From the NCBI GenBank assembly GCA_035570275.1, contig DATMNI010000447.1:1-24313 (forward strand): a stretch of 24,313 nucleotides of DNA. Direction: 5' to 3'. The notes beneath the pieces are model-generated. The model ran no database searches. It was given only the letters and a program-made list of their open reading frames with translations, and was not told the DNA's origin. This document shows, one piece after another, positions 6,377-15,108 of the stretch. A program made the position numbers and the translations under genes. The stretch's first letter is position 1, and each line of letters starts with the position of its first letter. The stretch is from DATMNI01 sp035570275 (lineage in GTDB: Bacteria > Acidobacteriota > Terriglobia > Bryobacterales > Bryobacteraceae).

Positions 6377-7776
6377 TGAAGACCCCGGCTATCTTACTGC
6401 TGATCGCGGCCGCTTTCGTGGGCGGCTACGGTTACGGACGCTGGTATGCGAAGCCCGCCGCCGTTGCTGGCAGCGCCACCGGCAGCCCCAAGGTGCTCTA
6501 TTGGCAGGACCCCATGCACCCCTGGTACAAATCCGACAAGCCCGGCACCGCCCCCGATTGCGGCATGAAACTGGTGCCGGTGTATGCCGGCGCGGAAACC
6601 GGCGCCCCAGCCGGCGCTGCAGCCAAGGAAGCGAGCCAGAGCGCTGTGCCCGGCGGGGACCGGAAGGTTCTCTACTGGGTGGACGCCATGAATCCCTCGC
6701 ACAAGTCCGACAAGCCGGGCACCGCGCCCGATGGCATGAAACTGGTGCCGGTGTATGCCGAGGCGGGGGCCAAGAGTGAAAGCAATGGGAACCAGGGCGC
6801 CGTCCAGATCACGCCCCAGAAGCAGCAACTCATCGGCGTGGAATTCGGCACGGCCGAATACGAGAGCGTTACGGGTTCCATCCACGCCGCCGCCCGCGTG
6901 ACGCTGGACGAAACCAGGATCGCCAAGGTGCAGAGCCGCCTGGAAGGCTGGATCGACCAGTTGTTCGTCGACTTCACCGGCAAGCAAGTCAACAAGGGCG
7001 ACGCGCTGCTTACCATCTATAGCCCGGAGGCCGTGGCCACGCAGATGGAATACCTGCTGGCCATCAAGGCACAGCACACGATGCTGGACAACCCGCTGCA
7101 CGAAATGATGGACAGCACGCAGAACCTGGTGGCCGCCGCCAAGAAGCGCATGGAACTCTGGGACATCAGCGACCGCCAGATCGAACAGGTCGCCGCCACC
7201 AGCCAGCCGCTGCAGAATCTCACGCTGTATTCGCCCATATCGGGCTTCGTCATGGAGCGCAATGCGTTCGCCAAACAGCGGGTCACTCCGGAGATGGTGC
7301 TGTACACGGTCGCCGACCTCTCCCGCGTCTGGGTGATTGCCGACGTCTTCGAATTTGAATCCGCCAACGTGCGGCTGAACCAGCCGGCCACACTGACCGT
7401 GGCATCGCAGCCGGGCCGCACGTTCCACGGACGCGTGAGCTACATTCTGCCGCAGGTGGACCCGATTGCCCGCACGCTCAAGGTGCGGATCGCATTCGAC
7501 AATCCTGGCCTGGCGCTCAAGCCCGACATGTACGGCGAAGTGGATCTGCAGACCGGCGGCACGCGCAAGCTGGTGGCGCCGCTGACGGCGGTGTTGAATT
7601 CGGGCCAGCAGCAGCGGGTTTTCGTGGACAAAGGCAACGGGTACTTTGAGCCGCGCGACGTAAAGACGGGAGCGCAGATGGACAACCGCGTCGAGATTCT
7701 GAGCGGCCTGAAGGCCGGTGAGCGGATTGTGATCTCGGGCAATTTCCTGATGGATTCGGAGAGCCGGCTGAAATGA
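6376..7776 (+). CDS. cusB: Periplasmic adaptor CusB with two N-terminal heavy-metal-binding domains, the second degenerate
   Basis: The 466-residue membrane-fusion protein starts at the overlapping ATG 6376, with an N-terminal anchor or signal helix (about 4-20). Residues 39-71 form a heavy-metal-binding domain (HMBD/PF19335 type: YWQDPMHPWYKSDKPG, then PDCGMKLVPVY with Cys62). Residues 98-127 repeat it (YWVDAMNPSHKSDKPG, then PDGMKLVPVY) but the PMHP motif has become AMNP and the Cys is deleted. From about 142 come the CusB-type beta-barrel, lipoyl and alpha-hairpin segments ('RVTLDETRIAKVQSRLEGWI', 'LYSPISGFVMERNA', 'VWVIADVFEFE') found in CusB/HlyD adaptors. It links CusA to CusC and passes periplasmic metal to CusA. 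Stop and the next start overlap (ATGA at 7773). Confidence 0.92.
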   Translation: MKTPAILLLIAAAFVGGYGYGRWYAKPAAVAGSATGSPKVLYWQDPMHPWYKSDKPGTAPDCGMKLVPVYAGAETGAPAGAAAKEASQSAVPGGDRKVLYWVDAMNPSHKSDKPGTAPDGMKLVPVYAEAGAKSESNGNQGAVQITPQKQQLIGVEFGTAEYESVTGSIHAAARVTLDETRIAKVQSRLEGWIDQLFVDFTGKQVNKGDALLTIYSPEAVATQMEYLLAIKAQHTMLDNPLHEMMDSTQNLVAAAKKRMELWDISDRQIEQVAATSQPLQNLTLYSPISGFVMERNAFAKQRVTPEMVLYTVADLSRVWVIADVFEFESANVRLNQPATLTVASQPGRTFHGRVSYILPQVDPIARTLKVRIAFDNPGLALKPDMYGEVDLQTGGTRKLVAPLTAVLNSGQQQRVFVDKGNGYFEPRDVKTGAQMDNRVEILSGLKAGERIVISGNFLMDSESRLK

Positions 7777-10700
7777 TCAACCGCATCATTGAAGCCTGCG
7801 CCCACCACAGGTTCGTCGTATTCCTGTTTGTCGCGGCGGCGGCGACCGCGGGCTGGTGGTCGATGCAGCAGCTTCCGCTCGACGCCATCCCGGACTTAAG
7901 CGACACCCAGGTGATTATCTACTCGCGCTGGGACCGCAGCCCGGACATTATGGAAGACCAGGTCACCTACCCGATTGTGAGCGCCATGCTGGGCGCGCCC
8001 AAGGTCAAGGACGTGCGCGGGTTTTCCGACTTCGGCTATTCCTACGTGTACATCATTTTCGAAGACGGCACCGACCTTTACTGGGCGCGCTCCCGCACGC
8101 TGGAATATCTCTCGAAGATTCTGCCGCGGCTGCCGCAGGGCGTCAACACGGAACTTGGACCGGATGCCACCGGCGTCGGCTGGGTGTTTCAATACGCGCT
8201 GGTGGATGGCGGCGGGCCTGGCGTGCAACACCACAACCTGGCGGAGTTGCGGAGTCTGCAGGATTGGTACCTGCGGTATCACCTGCAATCGGTGCCGGGC
8301 GTGGCGGAAGTGGCGCCGCTGGGCGGGTTCGTACGGCAGTACCAGGTGAATGTAGACCCGAACCGGCTGGCGGCGTATGGGTTGCCCATCTCCAAGGTTG
8401 TGGCGGCGGTGCGCGGCGGAAACAATGACGTGGGCGGGCGGCTGGTGGAATTCACCGGGCGCGAGTACATGGTGCGCGGGCGCGGATATGCGCGATCCAC
8501 GGCCGACCTGGAGAACATCTCGCTGGCGGTGAGTCCCTCCGGCGTTCCGATCCTGGTTCGCGACGTGGGCAGCGTCACACTCGGTCCGGACATACGGCGG
8601 GGCGTGGCCGATCTGGATGGCAAGGGCGAAGTGGTCTCGGGCATCGTGGTGATCCGGCAGGGCGAGAATGCGCTGCGCGTGATTGACCGGGTGAAGGCGC
8701 GGCTGAAAGAGATTGAGCCGGGGCTGCCGGCCGGCGTGAAGGTTGTCACGGTGTACGACCGCTCGGAACTGATTCTGGCGTCCATAGACAACCTGAAGCA
8801 CACGCTCATTGAGGAACTGATCGTGGTGGGGCTGGTCATCCTGATCTTCCTCTGGCACGTGCCGAGCGCCATGATTCCGATTCTGACGATTCCCGTGGCC
8901 GTGTTGATTGCGTTCGTCCCGATGCACCTGATGGGGATGAGCTCGAATATCATGTCGCTGGGCGGCATCGCCATCGCGGTGGGCGCCATGGTGGACGCCT
9001 CTATTGTGGTGGTGGAGCAGACGCATAAAAAGCTGGAAGGGGCGCACGCAAGCTGGACGCTGGACGACTATCGGCGGGCCATCGTCGACGCCGTCAAGGA
9101 AGTGGGCGGGCCCAGTTTCTTCGCGCTGCTAGTGATCGCAGTCTCGTTCCTGCCCGTGATGACGCTGGAAGCCCAGGAAGGCCGGCTGTTCAAACCGCTG
9201 GCGTATACCAAGAACTTTTCCATGATTGTGGCCGCGGTGCTGGCCATCACGCTGGACCCGGCGCTGCGCCTGCTGTTCTTCCGCAAAGACAGATTCCGGC
9301 TGAAGCCGCGCTGGCTGTCGGGAGTCGTCAACGGCATCCTGGTGGGCACCATCCACTCCGAAGACAAACATCCCATCAGCCGTGTGTTGATGCGGCTGTA
9401 CGAACCGGTGGTGGCCTGGAGCCTGCGCTGGAAGTGGTTCGTGATCGCGGGCGCGCTGGCGCTGGTGGTGGTTACGGTGCCGGTGTATCAGAGGCTGGGC
9501 TCGGAATTCATGCCGCCTCTGGATGAGGGCGACTTGCTGTTCATGCCCACCACGCTGCCGGGCATCTCTGTGGCAGAGGCGCAGAAACTGATGCAGATGC
9601 AGGACCGGATTTTGATGCGGTTTCCGGAAGTGGAGCGCGTGTTCGGAAAGTCCGGCCGCGCCGAAACCTCCACCGACCCGGCGCCGTTTTCGATGATGGA
9701 AACCGTGGTGACTTTGCGGCCGAAATCGGAGTGGCCCAAAGTTGCCACGTGGTACGACAAGTGGCCGCAATGGACCCGGAAGTTCTGCTCCCGCATCACG
9801 CCGGACCACATCTCCACCGACCAACTGACTACGCGGATGAACGACGCGCTGCGCATCCCCGGCGTCTCCAACGCGTGGACCATGCCGATCAAGAACCGTA
9901 TCGACATGCTGACCACTGGCGTGCGCACGCCGGTGGGCGTCAAGATCTACGGCGCGGACCTGGCCGTAATCGAGCACATCGGCACCGAGATCGAGCGGCT
10001 GCTGCCCGAAGTCCGCGGCACGCGCAGCGCCTTCGCCGAGCGCGTGGCCGGCGGCTATTTCCTGGATTTCGACCTCAAGCGCGACCAACTGGCGCGCTAC
10101 GGCCTGAGCGTGGACGATGCCCAGATGGTGGTGATGAACGCCATCGGCGGCGACAATGTCGGCACCACCGTCGAAGGCCGCGAGCGCTACCCCATCAGCG
10201 TCCGCTACTATCGCGATTACCGCAGTTCGATCGCGGAACTGAACCGCGCGCTGGTGCCGGCGATGGATGGCAAGATGCAAATCCCGCTGGCGCAGATCGC
10301 CACCCTCAAAATGGCCACCGGCCCCGCTATGCTGCGCAACGAAAACGGCATGCTGAACGGCTACGTTTACGTGGACGTGGCCGGCCGCGACGTAGGCAGC
10401 TACGTGGACGAAGCCAAACGTACGGTGCGCGAAAAGGTGCAGCTTCCGCCCGGCTACACGCTGGCCTGGAGCGGCCAATACGAGGCCATGGAGCGCGTGC
10501 GCGAGCGGCTCAAAGTGGTGCTGCCCCTCACCCTGTTCCTGATTTTCGTGCTGCTGTATCTCAACACCAAGTCCACGGCCAAGACCATGTTGATTCTGAT
10601 GGCGGTGCCCTTTTCGGCGGTGGGCGCCATCTGGCTGCTGTACGGCCTGGGTTACAACATGAGCATCGGGGTTTGGGTGGGGCTGATCGCCCTGATGGGC

Positions 10701-11036
10701 GTGGATGCCGAGACCGGCGTCTTCATGCTGCTCTACCTGGACCTGGCCTTCGCAGAGCGCGTTCTGGCGGACCGCATGCACACGCTGGCCGATCTGCAGG
10801 AAGCCATCATTCACGGCGCCGTCAAGCGCATCCGGCCCAAGGTGATGACGGTGGCGACCATGTTCGTGGGCCTGGCGCCCATCATGTGGTCGACCGGCGC
10901 CGGGGCCGACGTGATGAAGCGCATCGCGGCCCCGATGATCGGCGGAATTTTCACTTCTTTCTTATTGGAACTGGTAGTTTATCCGGCAATTTACGAGGTA
11001 TGGAAATGGCATTCGGTAAAGCGGCAAGCGGCCTGA
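7773..11036 (+). CDS. cusA: CusA-type Cu(I)/Ag(I) efflux RND transporter
   Basis: At 1087 residues the protein has normal HME-RND length and layout: TM1 (about 14-32), two large periplasmic loops and TM2-6 and TM8-12 clusters. In TM4 'GGIAIAVGAMVDASIVVVEQ' carries Asp408, matching the monovalent-metal subclass (HME-4) and not the Zn/Co/Cd one. Met591 (LLFMPTTLPG), Met641 (FSMMETV) and Met712 (NRIDMLTTG) align with the CusA methionine triad 573/623/672 that binds Cu(I)/Ag(I). TM10 keeps the acidic residue (VDAETG). Between Met641 and Met712 there are 71 residues compared with 49 in E. coli, an insertion of about 22 residues containing 'WYDKWPQWTRKFCSR'. It is an inner-membrane proton/metal antiporter. 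Translation is coupled on both sides. Confidence 0.95.
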   Translation: MINRIIEACAHHRFVVFLFVAAAATAGWWSMQQLPLDAIPDLSDTQVIIYSRWDRSPDIMEDQVTYPIVSAMLGAPKVKDVRGFSDFGYSYVYIIFEDGTDLYWARSRTLEYLSKILPRLPQGVNTELGPDATGVGWVFQYALVDGGGPGVQHHNLAELRSLQDWYLRYHLQSVPGVAEVAPLGGFVRQYQVNVDPNRLAAYGLPISKVVAAVRGGNNDVGGRLVEFTGREYMVRGRGYARSTADLENISLAVSPSGVPILVRDVGSVTLGPDIRRGVADLDGKGEVVSGIVVIRQGENALRVIDRVKARLKEIEPGLPAGVKVVTVYDRSELILASIDNLKHTLIEELIVVGLVILIFLWHVPSAMIPILTIPVAVLIAFVPMHLMGMSSNIMSLGGIAIAVGAMVDASIVVVEQTHKKLEGAHASWTLDDYRRAIVDAVKEVGGPSFFALLVIAVSFLPVMTLEAQEGRLFKPLAYTKNFSMIVAAVLAITLDPALRLLFFRKDRFRLKPRWLSGVVNGILVGTIHSEDKHPISRVLMRLYEPVVAWSLRWKWFVIAGALALVVVTVPVYQRLGSEFMPPLDEGDLLFMPTTLPGISVAEAQKLMQMQDRILMRFPEVERVFGKSGRAETSTDPAPFSMMETVVTLRPKSEWPKVATWYDKWPQWTRKFCSRITPDHISTDQLTTRMNDALRIPGVSNAWTMPIKNRIDMLTTGVRTPVGVKIYGADLAVIEHIGTEIERLLPEVRGTRSAFAERVAGGYFLDFDLKRDQLARYGLSVDDAQMVVMNAIGGDNVGTTVEGRERYPISVRYYRDYRSSIAELNRALVPAMDGKMQIPLAQIATLKMATGPAMLRNENGMLNGYVYVDVAGRDVGSYVDEAKRTVREKVQLPPGYTLAWSGQYEAMERVRERLKVVLPLTLFLIFVLLYLNTKSTAKTMLILMAVPFSAVGAIWLLYGLGYNMSIGVWVGLIALMGVDAETGVFMLLYLDLAFAERVLADRMHTLADLQEAIIHGAVKRIRPKVMTVATMFVGLAPIMWSTGAGADVMKRIAAPMIGGIFTSFLLELVVYPAIYEVWKWHSVKRQAA

Positions 11037-11764
11037 TTCTGGCGGCCTGGTTTGTTGGAAGCACGCCGGCGCAGGGCGAGCAGTTCCCAGCGGCGTTCCC
11101 AATGCGTCACGAGCATCTGCGGAAAGGCTGCGCCGGCACCCTGACGGTGGATGAGCAAGGCGTCCGATTCACCGGCGCCGGGTTCAGCGGCACGAAGAAG
11201 CACGCGTGGGCGTGGGACTACCCGGACATTCGGCAACTCACCCTGAGCCCCGGCAGTATTCATATACTGACGTATGAGGACAGCAAACTGCGACCAGGCG
11301 CAGGCCGGCAGTACCGTTTCACCGGCAAGGTGCCGGCGCAGGCCCTGTACGGGCTCTTGAGGGACCGAATGGATCAACGCTTCGTCGCCGCCGTGGTGCC
11401 AACCCCAGGTACTGTGGCGCCTAATCCAGGTACTGTGGACCCGGCGCCCGGCCTCACACTGCCGGTGAAACATCTCGGGACGATCGCCGGAATCATCGTC
11501 GGCGGACGCGCCGGCACGCACGCCGGCACTCAGGGTACGCTGGCGTTCGGCGCCGACTCGATCGCCTACGCGACTCCGGCGAAGGACGATTCCCGCACCT
11601 GGCGCTACACCGATATCGACACCATCAGCAGTTCCGGCCCATTCGAGTTAACCATCACTACCCGGGAAAAAACCTTCAATTTTCAACTCAAGCAACCAAT
11701 CACCGAAACCAGGTATAACGAACTCTGGCTTCAAATCGAAAGAAAGAACGGGAGAATTCAATGA
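11006..11764 (+). CDS. Secreted protein with two similar PH-like beta domains, operon-linked to cusA
   Basis: 252 residues with a signal peptide (about 1-23). Residues ~36-125 ('HEHLRKGCAGTLTVDEQGVR' ... 'HAWAWDYPDIRQLTLSPGSI') and ~158-247 ('GTHAGTQGTLAFGADSIAYA' ... 'RTWRYTDIDTISSSGPFELT') share the order Gly-Thr-Leu strand, W-x-Y/W-x-D-I, then hydrophobic strands, suggesting a duplicated PH-like fold. They are joined by a Pro-rich linker with PGTVAPN/PGTVDPA, encoded by a 21-bp tandem duplication (13 identical bases at 11405 and 11426). ATG 11006 is chosen because GAGG lies seven bases before it, inside the cusA end, giving a 31-bp overlap. Its stop overlaps the next start. Function unknown; the operon suggests envelope metal or stress response. 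Confidence 0.75.
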   Translation: MAFGKAASGLILAAWFVGSTPAQGEQFPAAFPMRHEHLRKGCAGTLTVDEQGVRFTGAGFSGTKKHAWAWDYPDIRQLTLSPGSIHILTYEDSKLRPGAGRQYRFTGKVPAQALYGLLRDRMDQRFVAAVVPTPGTVAPNPGTVDPAPGLTLPVKHLGTIAGIIVGGRAGTHAGTQGTLAFGADSIAYATPAKDDSRTWRYTDIDTISSSGPFELTITTREKTFNFQLKQPITETRYNELWLQIERKNGRIQ

Positions 11765-12084
11765 AGAAGACGATTGCCATTCTATTCGCCGCCGCGGCAC
11801 TGACCTTCGCGGCCGACACGCAGACCTTCACCGGTGTCATCACCGACGACATGTGCGCCGATGCCAACCACAAGGACATGAAGATGGGCTCCGACCCGAA
11901 GTGCGTCGCCGAGTGCATCAAGGGCATGAACGGCAAGTATGTGCTGTACGACGGCAAGGCCAGCTACAAGCTGAGCGACCAGAAGACCCCCGCGAAATTC
12001 GCCGCCAAGAAAGTGACGGTCACGGGAACGTTGGACGAAAAGACGAAGACGATCACAGTAGCCTCGATCGCGGCCGCAAAGTAG
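11761..12084 (+). CDS. Small secreted protein (DUF5818-like), last gene of the metal-efflux operon
   Basis: 107 residues with a clear signal peptide (MKKTIAILFAAAALTFAA). The mature part begins 'TFTGVITDDMCADANHKDMK', with Cys32, His37, Met40, Met42, Cys48, Cys52 and Met56, then 'KYVLYDGKASYKLSDQ', 'KVTVTGTLDEKTKTITVASI', which has the look of a small OB-like beta-barrel. Similar proteins ('TGxIxDSxC...C..CvkxGxkYVL') are common in Acidobacteriota and have been labelled DUF5818; I give that label with caution. The ligand-rich segment and ATGA coupling to a Cus operon suggest periplasmic copper binding, which is inference. Stop is seven bases before a two-hairpin repeat. Confidence 0.8.
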   Translation: MKKTIAILFAAAALTFAADTQTFTGVITDDMCADANHKDMKMGSDPKCVAECIKGMNGKYVLYDGKASYKLSDQKTPAKFAAKKVTVTGTLDEKTKTITVASIAAAK

Positions 12085-12089
12085 CTTTT

Positions 12090-12132
12090 TGTGGGGCAGG
12101 TTGGTAACCTGCGGCGGGTTGGCAACCCGCCT
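12090..12132 (+). repeat. Two-hairpin repeat, copy 4, between convergent genes
   Basis: GCAGGTT-GGT-AACCTGC followed by GCGGGTT-GGC-AACCCGC. Compared with the other copies the second stem carries a paired change (A to G in the left arm, T to C in the right arm), which keeps the stem. It lies between the convergent ends of the Cus operon and xylB, and may stop or stabilise both transcripts; a T-run lies before and not after the hairpins on the plus strand, so it is not a textbook terminator. Confidence 0.88.
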
Positions 12133-12171
12133 TCGCGCCAGTGGGATTGCCGCTGGCGTCATCTCCTTACC

Positions 12172-13671
12172 CTACAACTCCGCGATCATCCCGTAGATCG
12201 GTTTCAGCGCCGGGTACAGCGCCTGGTAAACGCGATGCGCGCGGGCATAGAATACCGCATCCACCCCCGGTGACACCGCGGCGGTTTCGCGAATAGTGGC
12301 GCGGCAGACCTGCGCCACTCCATCATATTCACCCGCGTATTCACCCGTGCCCGCCAGTGCCAGCAGCGCCGCGCCGTAGGCCGAGCCTTCCTGGGTCTCC
12401 AGGGTCACCACGCGCTTATTCAGAATTCCGGCCAGCAACTCACGCCAGAACGCGCTCCGGGCGCCGCCGCCCGAAGCCCGCACCGAATTCACCGTCACGC
12501 CCAATTCTGCAATGATATCCAGGCAGTCGCGCTGGCTGTAAGAAACGCCTTCAATCACCGCGCGGATCAGGTCGGCCCGGGTATGGCTGTTGGTCAGCCC
12601 GACCCAGGCGCCGCGCGCCGTGGCGTCCAGGTGCGGCGTCCGTTCGCCCATGAGATAAGGCAGCCAGAACAGGCCCTGCGCGCCGGCCGGCGATTTCGCG
12701 GCCTCGGCGGTCAGCGCGTCGTAGTCCGTTCCGGCGGCAAGCTGGTTGCGGAACCACTGCAGGCTCAATCCGGCGCCTTGCGTTACGCCCATCACGTGCC
12801 ACTTGTTGCGAACCGCGTGACAGAAGGTGTGAACGCGGCCCGCCGGATCGTACGCCACCTTCTCCATGTGGGCGAAGACTACGCCGGAGGTGCCCAGCGT
12901 ACACGACACGATGCCTTCTTCCACGATGCCGTTGCCCACGGCGCTGGATGCCTGGTCCCCACCGCCGCCCACCACCGGCGTTCCGGCCGCCAGGCCCGTG
13001 AGTTCCGCTGCCTGGCGCGTGATCTGGCCCGTGACTTCGCTCGATTCGTAGCACTTCGGCAGGATGGCGCGGTCGAGGTTAAGCCCGTCCATCATTTCGT
13101 ACGACCAGCGCCGGTTCACCACATCGAAAACGGCGGTGCCGGAAGCGTCGGAAACCTCCGTGGCGAAATCGCCCGTCAGCTTGAACCGCACGTAGTCCTT
13201 GGGCAGCAGCATCTGGCGCACGCGCTCGAAATTACGCGGTTCGTTGTCGCGCACCCAAAGCAGCTTCGGCAGCGTGAAGCCGGTGAGCACCGGATTAGCC
13301 GTGTACTTCAGGACATTCTCGCGGCCGATCTTGGAATTCACGAAGTCCACCTGCGCCTGGCTGCGCTGGTCGCACCAGATCAGCGAAGGCCGGATCACCT
13401 GGTGGGCTTCATCCAGAATGACCAGCCCATGCATCTGCCCCGACAGGCCGATGCCGCGCACCACGGCGCCGGAAACGCCGGCCTTGGCGAGCACGCCGCG
13501 AATGGCTTCCACCACCGCGTCCCACCAGTTCCCGGGGCGCTGTTCGGCCCACAGGGGCCGCTCCATGTGCATGTCCTCATGCGGCGCCGTGTAACCCGCG
13601 CGAACCGTGCCGCGCTCATCCACCAGAAGCGCGCGCGAACTCCCGGTTCCAACATCCACGCCCAGCCACAT
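12172..13671 (-). CDS. xylB: Xylulokinase (FGGY carbohydrate kinase)
   Basis: 499 residues, full length for XylB. N-terminal FGGY domain: ATP-site 'LGVDVGTGSSRALLVDE' (3-19), the XylB-typical GQMHGLV (78-84) and WCDQRS (99-104). The catalytic base is Asp239 in GGGGDQASSAVG. The C-terminal domain has 'LPYLMGERTPHLDATARGAW' and the adenine-binding ASGGGARS. The reaction is ATP-dependent phosphorylation of D-xylulose to xylulose 5-phosphate, feeding the pentose phosphate pathway. The ATG at 13671 has GGGAG just upstream. It follows the non-catalytic M16 gene by 15 bases on the same strand and may be co-transcribed, although there is no obvious functional link. No xylose isomerase or transporter is in the window. 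Confidence 0.93.
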   Translation of the reverse strand: MWLGVDVGTGSSRALLVDERGTVRAGYTAPHEDMHMERPLWAEQRPGNWWDAVVEAIRGVLAKAGVSGAVVRGIGLSGQMHGLVILDEAHQVIRPSLIWCDQRSQAQVDFVNSKIGRENVLKYTANPVLTGFTLPKLLWVRDNEPRNFERVRQMLLPKDYVRFKLTGDFATEVSDASGTAVFDVVNRRWSYEMMDGLNLDRAILPKCYESSEVTGQITRQAAELTGLAAGTPVVGGGGDQASSAVGNGIVEEGIVSCTLGTSGVVFAHMEKVAYDPAGRVHTFCHAVRNKWHVMGVTQGAGLSLQWFRNQLAAGTDYDALTAEAAKSPAGAQGLFWLPYLMGERTPHLDATARGAWVGLTNSHTRADLIRAVIEGVSYSQRDCLDIIAELGVTVNSVRASGGGARSAFWRELLAGILNKRVVTLETQEGSAYGAALLALAGTGEYAGEYDGVAQVCRATIRETAAVSPGVDAVFYARAHRVYQALYPALKPIYGMIAEL

Positions 13672-13686
13672 AGGCTCCCGCTCCCT

Positions 13687-15108
13687 TCAGTTCGCCTTCG
13701 TAATGGTCACGTCGCCGAACTTCTTGAGCGCTTCCCCGATTTTCGTGGCGTCCCCCACTACGACGATCGTCGCCTGGCCGGGGGCCATGTACTTTTTGGC
13801 CACGGTCAGAACCTGGTCGGGCTCCACCGAGCGGACCCGCGTCGTGTACGTCTCCAGGTAGTCCTTGGGTAGCCCGAGCGTGTTCATGGCGTTCAGTTGC
13901 GTGGCCACGCCATCCTGGGTCTCGAGGCGCAGCAGGTAAAGGCCGGCCACATAATTCTTGATGTTGGAAAGCTCGGTCGCGGCCACCGGAGCGCTGGCCA
14001 TCTGATCCAGCTCGGACAGCACGGCTTTGAGCGCGGGCTCCACTACCTCATTGCGCACTTCGGTCACCGCCTCGAATACGGCCGCGTCGCGTTTGGTGGC
14101 ATAGGTGCTGTGGGCGTCGTAGGCGAAGCCTTCCTTCTCGCGAATGTTCTTGAACATGCGCGAATTGGTGCCGCCGCCCAGAATGGTGTTGCCCACCATC
14201 AGCGGGAAATACTCCGGCCCGGTCCTGATGGGGGCGAGCCGGCCGACATGAATATCGGCCTGCACGGAGCCCGGCCGGTCCACCAGTACGATCTGGCGCC
14301 GCGGCGCGGGTGGCTCGGCTTTGGGCGCGGCAGGCACCGGCTTTTGCCGCCACGAACCGAACCGTTGAACCAGAATCTTCATCAGCTCTTCGTCCGCCGG
14401 CAGCTTGCCGACCAGGATCAGAGTGGCCTGGTTAGGAACCAGCCACGTATCGCGGAAACCGGCCAGCACCTTAAGATCCAGCTTGAAGACAGCCTCCTCG
14501 GTGGGCGCGATGTGCGCATACGGCGATGCGCCGAACACCACCTCCGAAAACTTCTGCGAAGCCAGGAAAGACGGCTGCGAGCGCTCCTGCTGCAGGTTCT
14601 GGATGCGGTTCTGTTTGTACAGATCGACTTCGTCCTGCGGGAAGGTGGCGTTCCTGGAAACGTCCGCCATCAGCTCCAGCAGCCGCGGGAGATTTTCGGC
14701 CAGAGCGCTGCCCGATACCGTCAGCGCATCCGGACCCGCGCCGCCCGCAAGCGAGCCGCCCAGCGCGTCCGTCTCCTCGGAAAGCTGCCGGGCGGTGCGG
14801 GTCTTGGTGCCTTCCGTCAGAAGGGCCGCCACGGCTTCCGCCAACCCGGGCAGGTCCTTGGGGTCGAATTTGGTGCCCGCCTGAAAATTGAGCCGCGCCG
14901 TGACCAGCGGAAAGCGGCCATCGTGCACCAGCACCACGCCCAGGCCGTTGGGCAGCTTCGTATCGGAAACCGGCGGCAGCTTGTAACCGGGAATGGGCGG
15001 CGTCCGCGGCGCTTTGGCGCGGTCCACGGTCTGCGCGGCCAGGCCGGCCGCGGTCAGCAGAAGACCGATCAGAGCCCCGACCGTGAGGGAGGGTTTGCCT
15101 AAAAACAT
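13687..15108 (-). CDS. M16 family peptidase homologue lacking the zinc site (partner subunit)
   Basis: 473 residues with a signal peptide (about 1-25) and the two-domain M16 fold. Where active members have HxxEH this one reads GLAEAVAALLTEGT, so the three metal residues are replaced by Glu91, Ala94 and Ala95. The C-terminal half keeps the substrate-binding segment 'FKNIREKEGFAYDAHSTYAT' (Arg/Tyr pair). In the M16B/M16C families such a subunit pairs with a catalytic one, as in mitochondrial processing peptidase and many bacterial periplasmic pairs. Its ATG overlaps the stop of the upstream catalytic subunit by one base (TAATG), which strongly supports a heterodimer. Periplasmic location is expected; substrate unknown. 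Confidence 0.92.
   Translation of the reverse strand: MFLGKPSLTVGALIGLLLTAAGLAAQTVDRAKAPRTPPIPGYKLPPVSDTKLPNGLGVVLVHDGRFPLVTARLNFQAGTKFDPKDLPGLAEAVAALLTEGTKTRTARQLSEETDALGGSLAGGAGPDALTVSGSALAENLPRLLELMADVSRNATFPQDEVDLYKQNRIQNLQQERSQPSFLASQKFSEVVFGASPYAHIAPTEEAVFKLDLKVLAGFRDTWLVPNQATLILVGKLPADEELMKILVQRFGSWRQKPVPAAPKAEPPAPRRQIVLVDRPGSVQADIHVGRLAPIRTGPEYFPLMVGNTILGGGTNSRMFKNIREKEGFAYDAHSTYATKRDAAVFEAVTEVRNEVVEPALKAVLSELDQMASAPVAATELSNIKNYVAGLYLLRLETQDGVATQLNAMNTLGLPKDYLETYTTRVRSVEPDQVLTVAKKYMAPGQATIVVVGDATKIGEALKKFGDVTITKAN

Noticed and set aside
9129..10814. 561-codon minus-strand frame opposite cusA
   Set aside because: His/Gln/Arg-rich shadow of a high-GC coding strand; cusA itself is complete and matches a known family throughout.
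12090..12132. Intrinsic terminator for the Cus operon
   Set aside because: Hairpins are present but the T-run lies before them on the plus strand and no T-run follows on either strand; annotated as a repeat instead.
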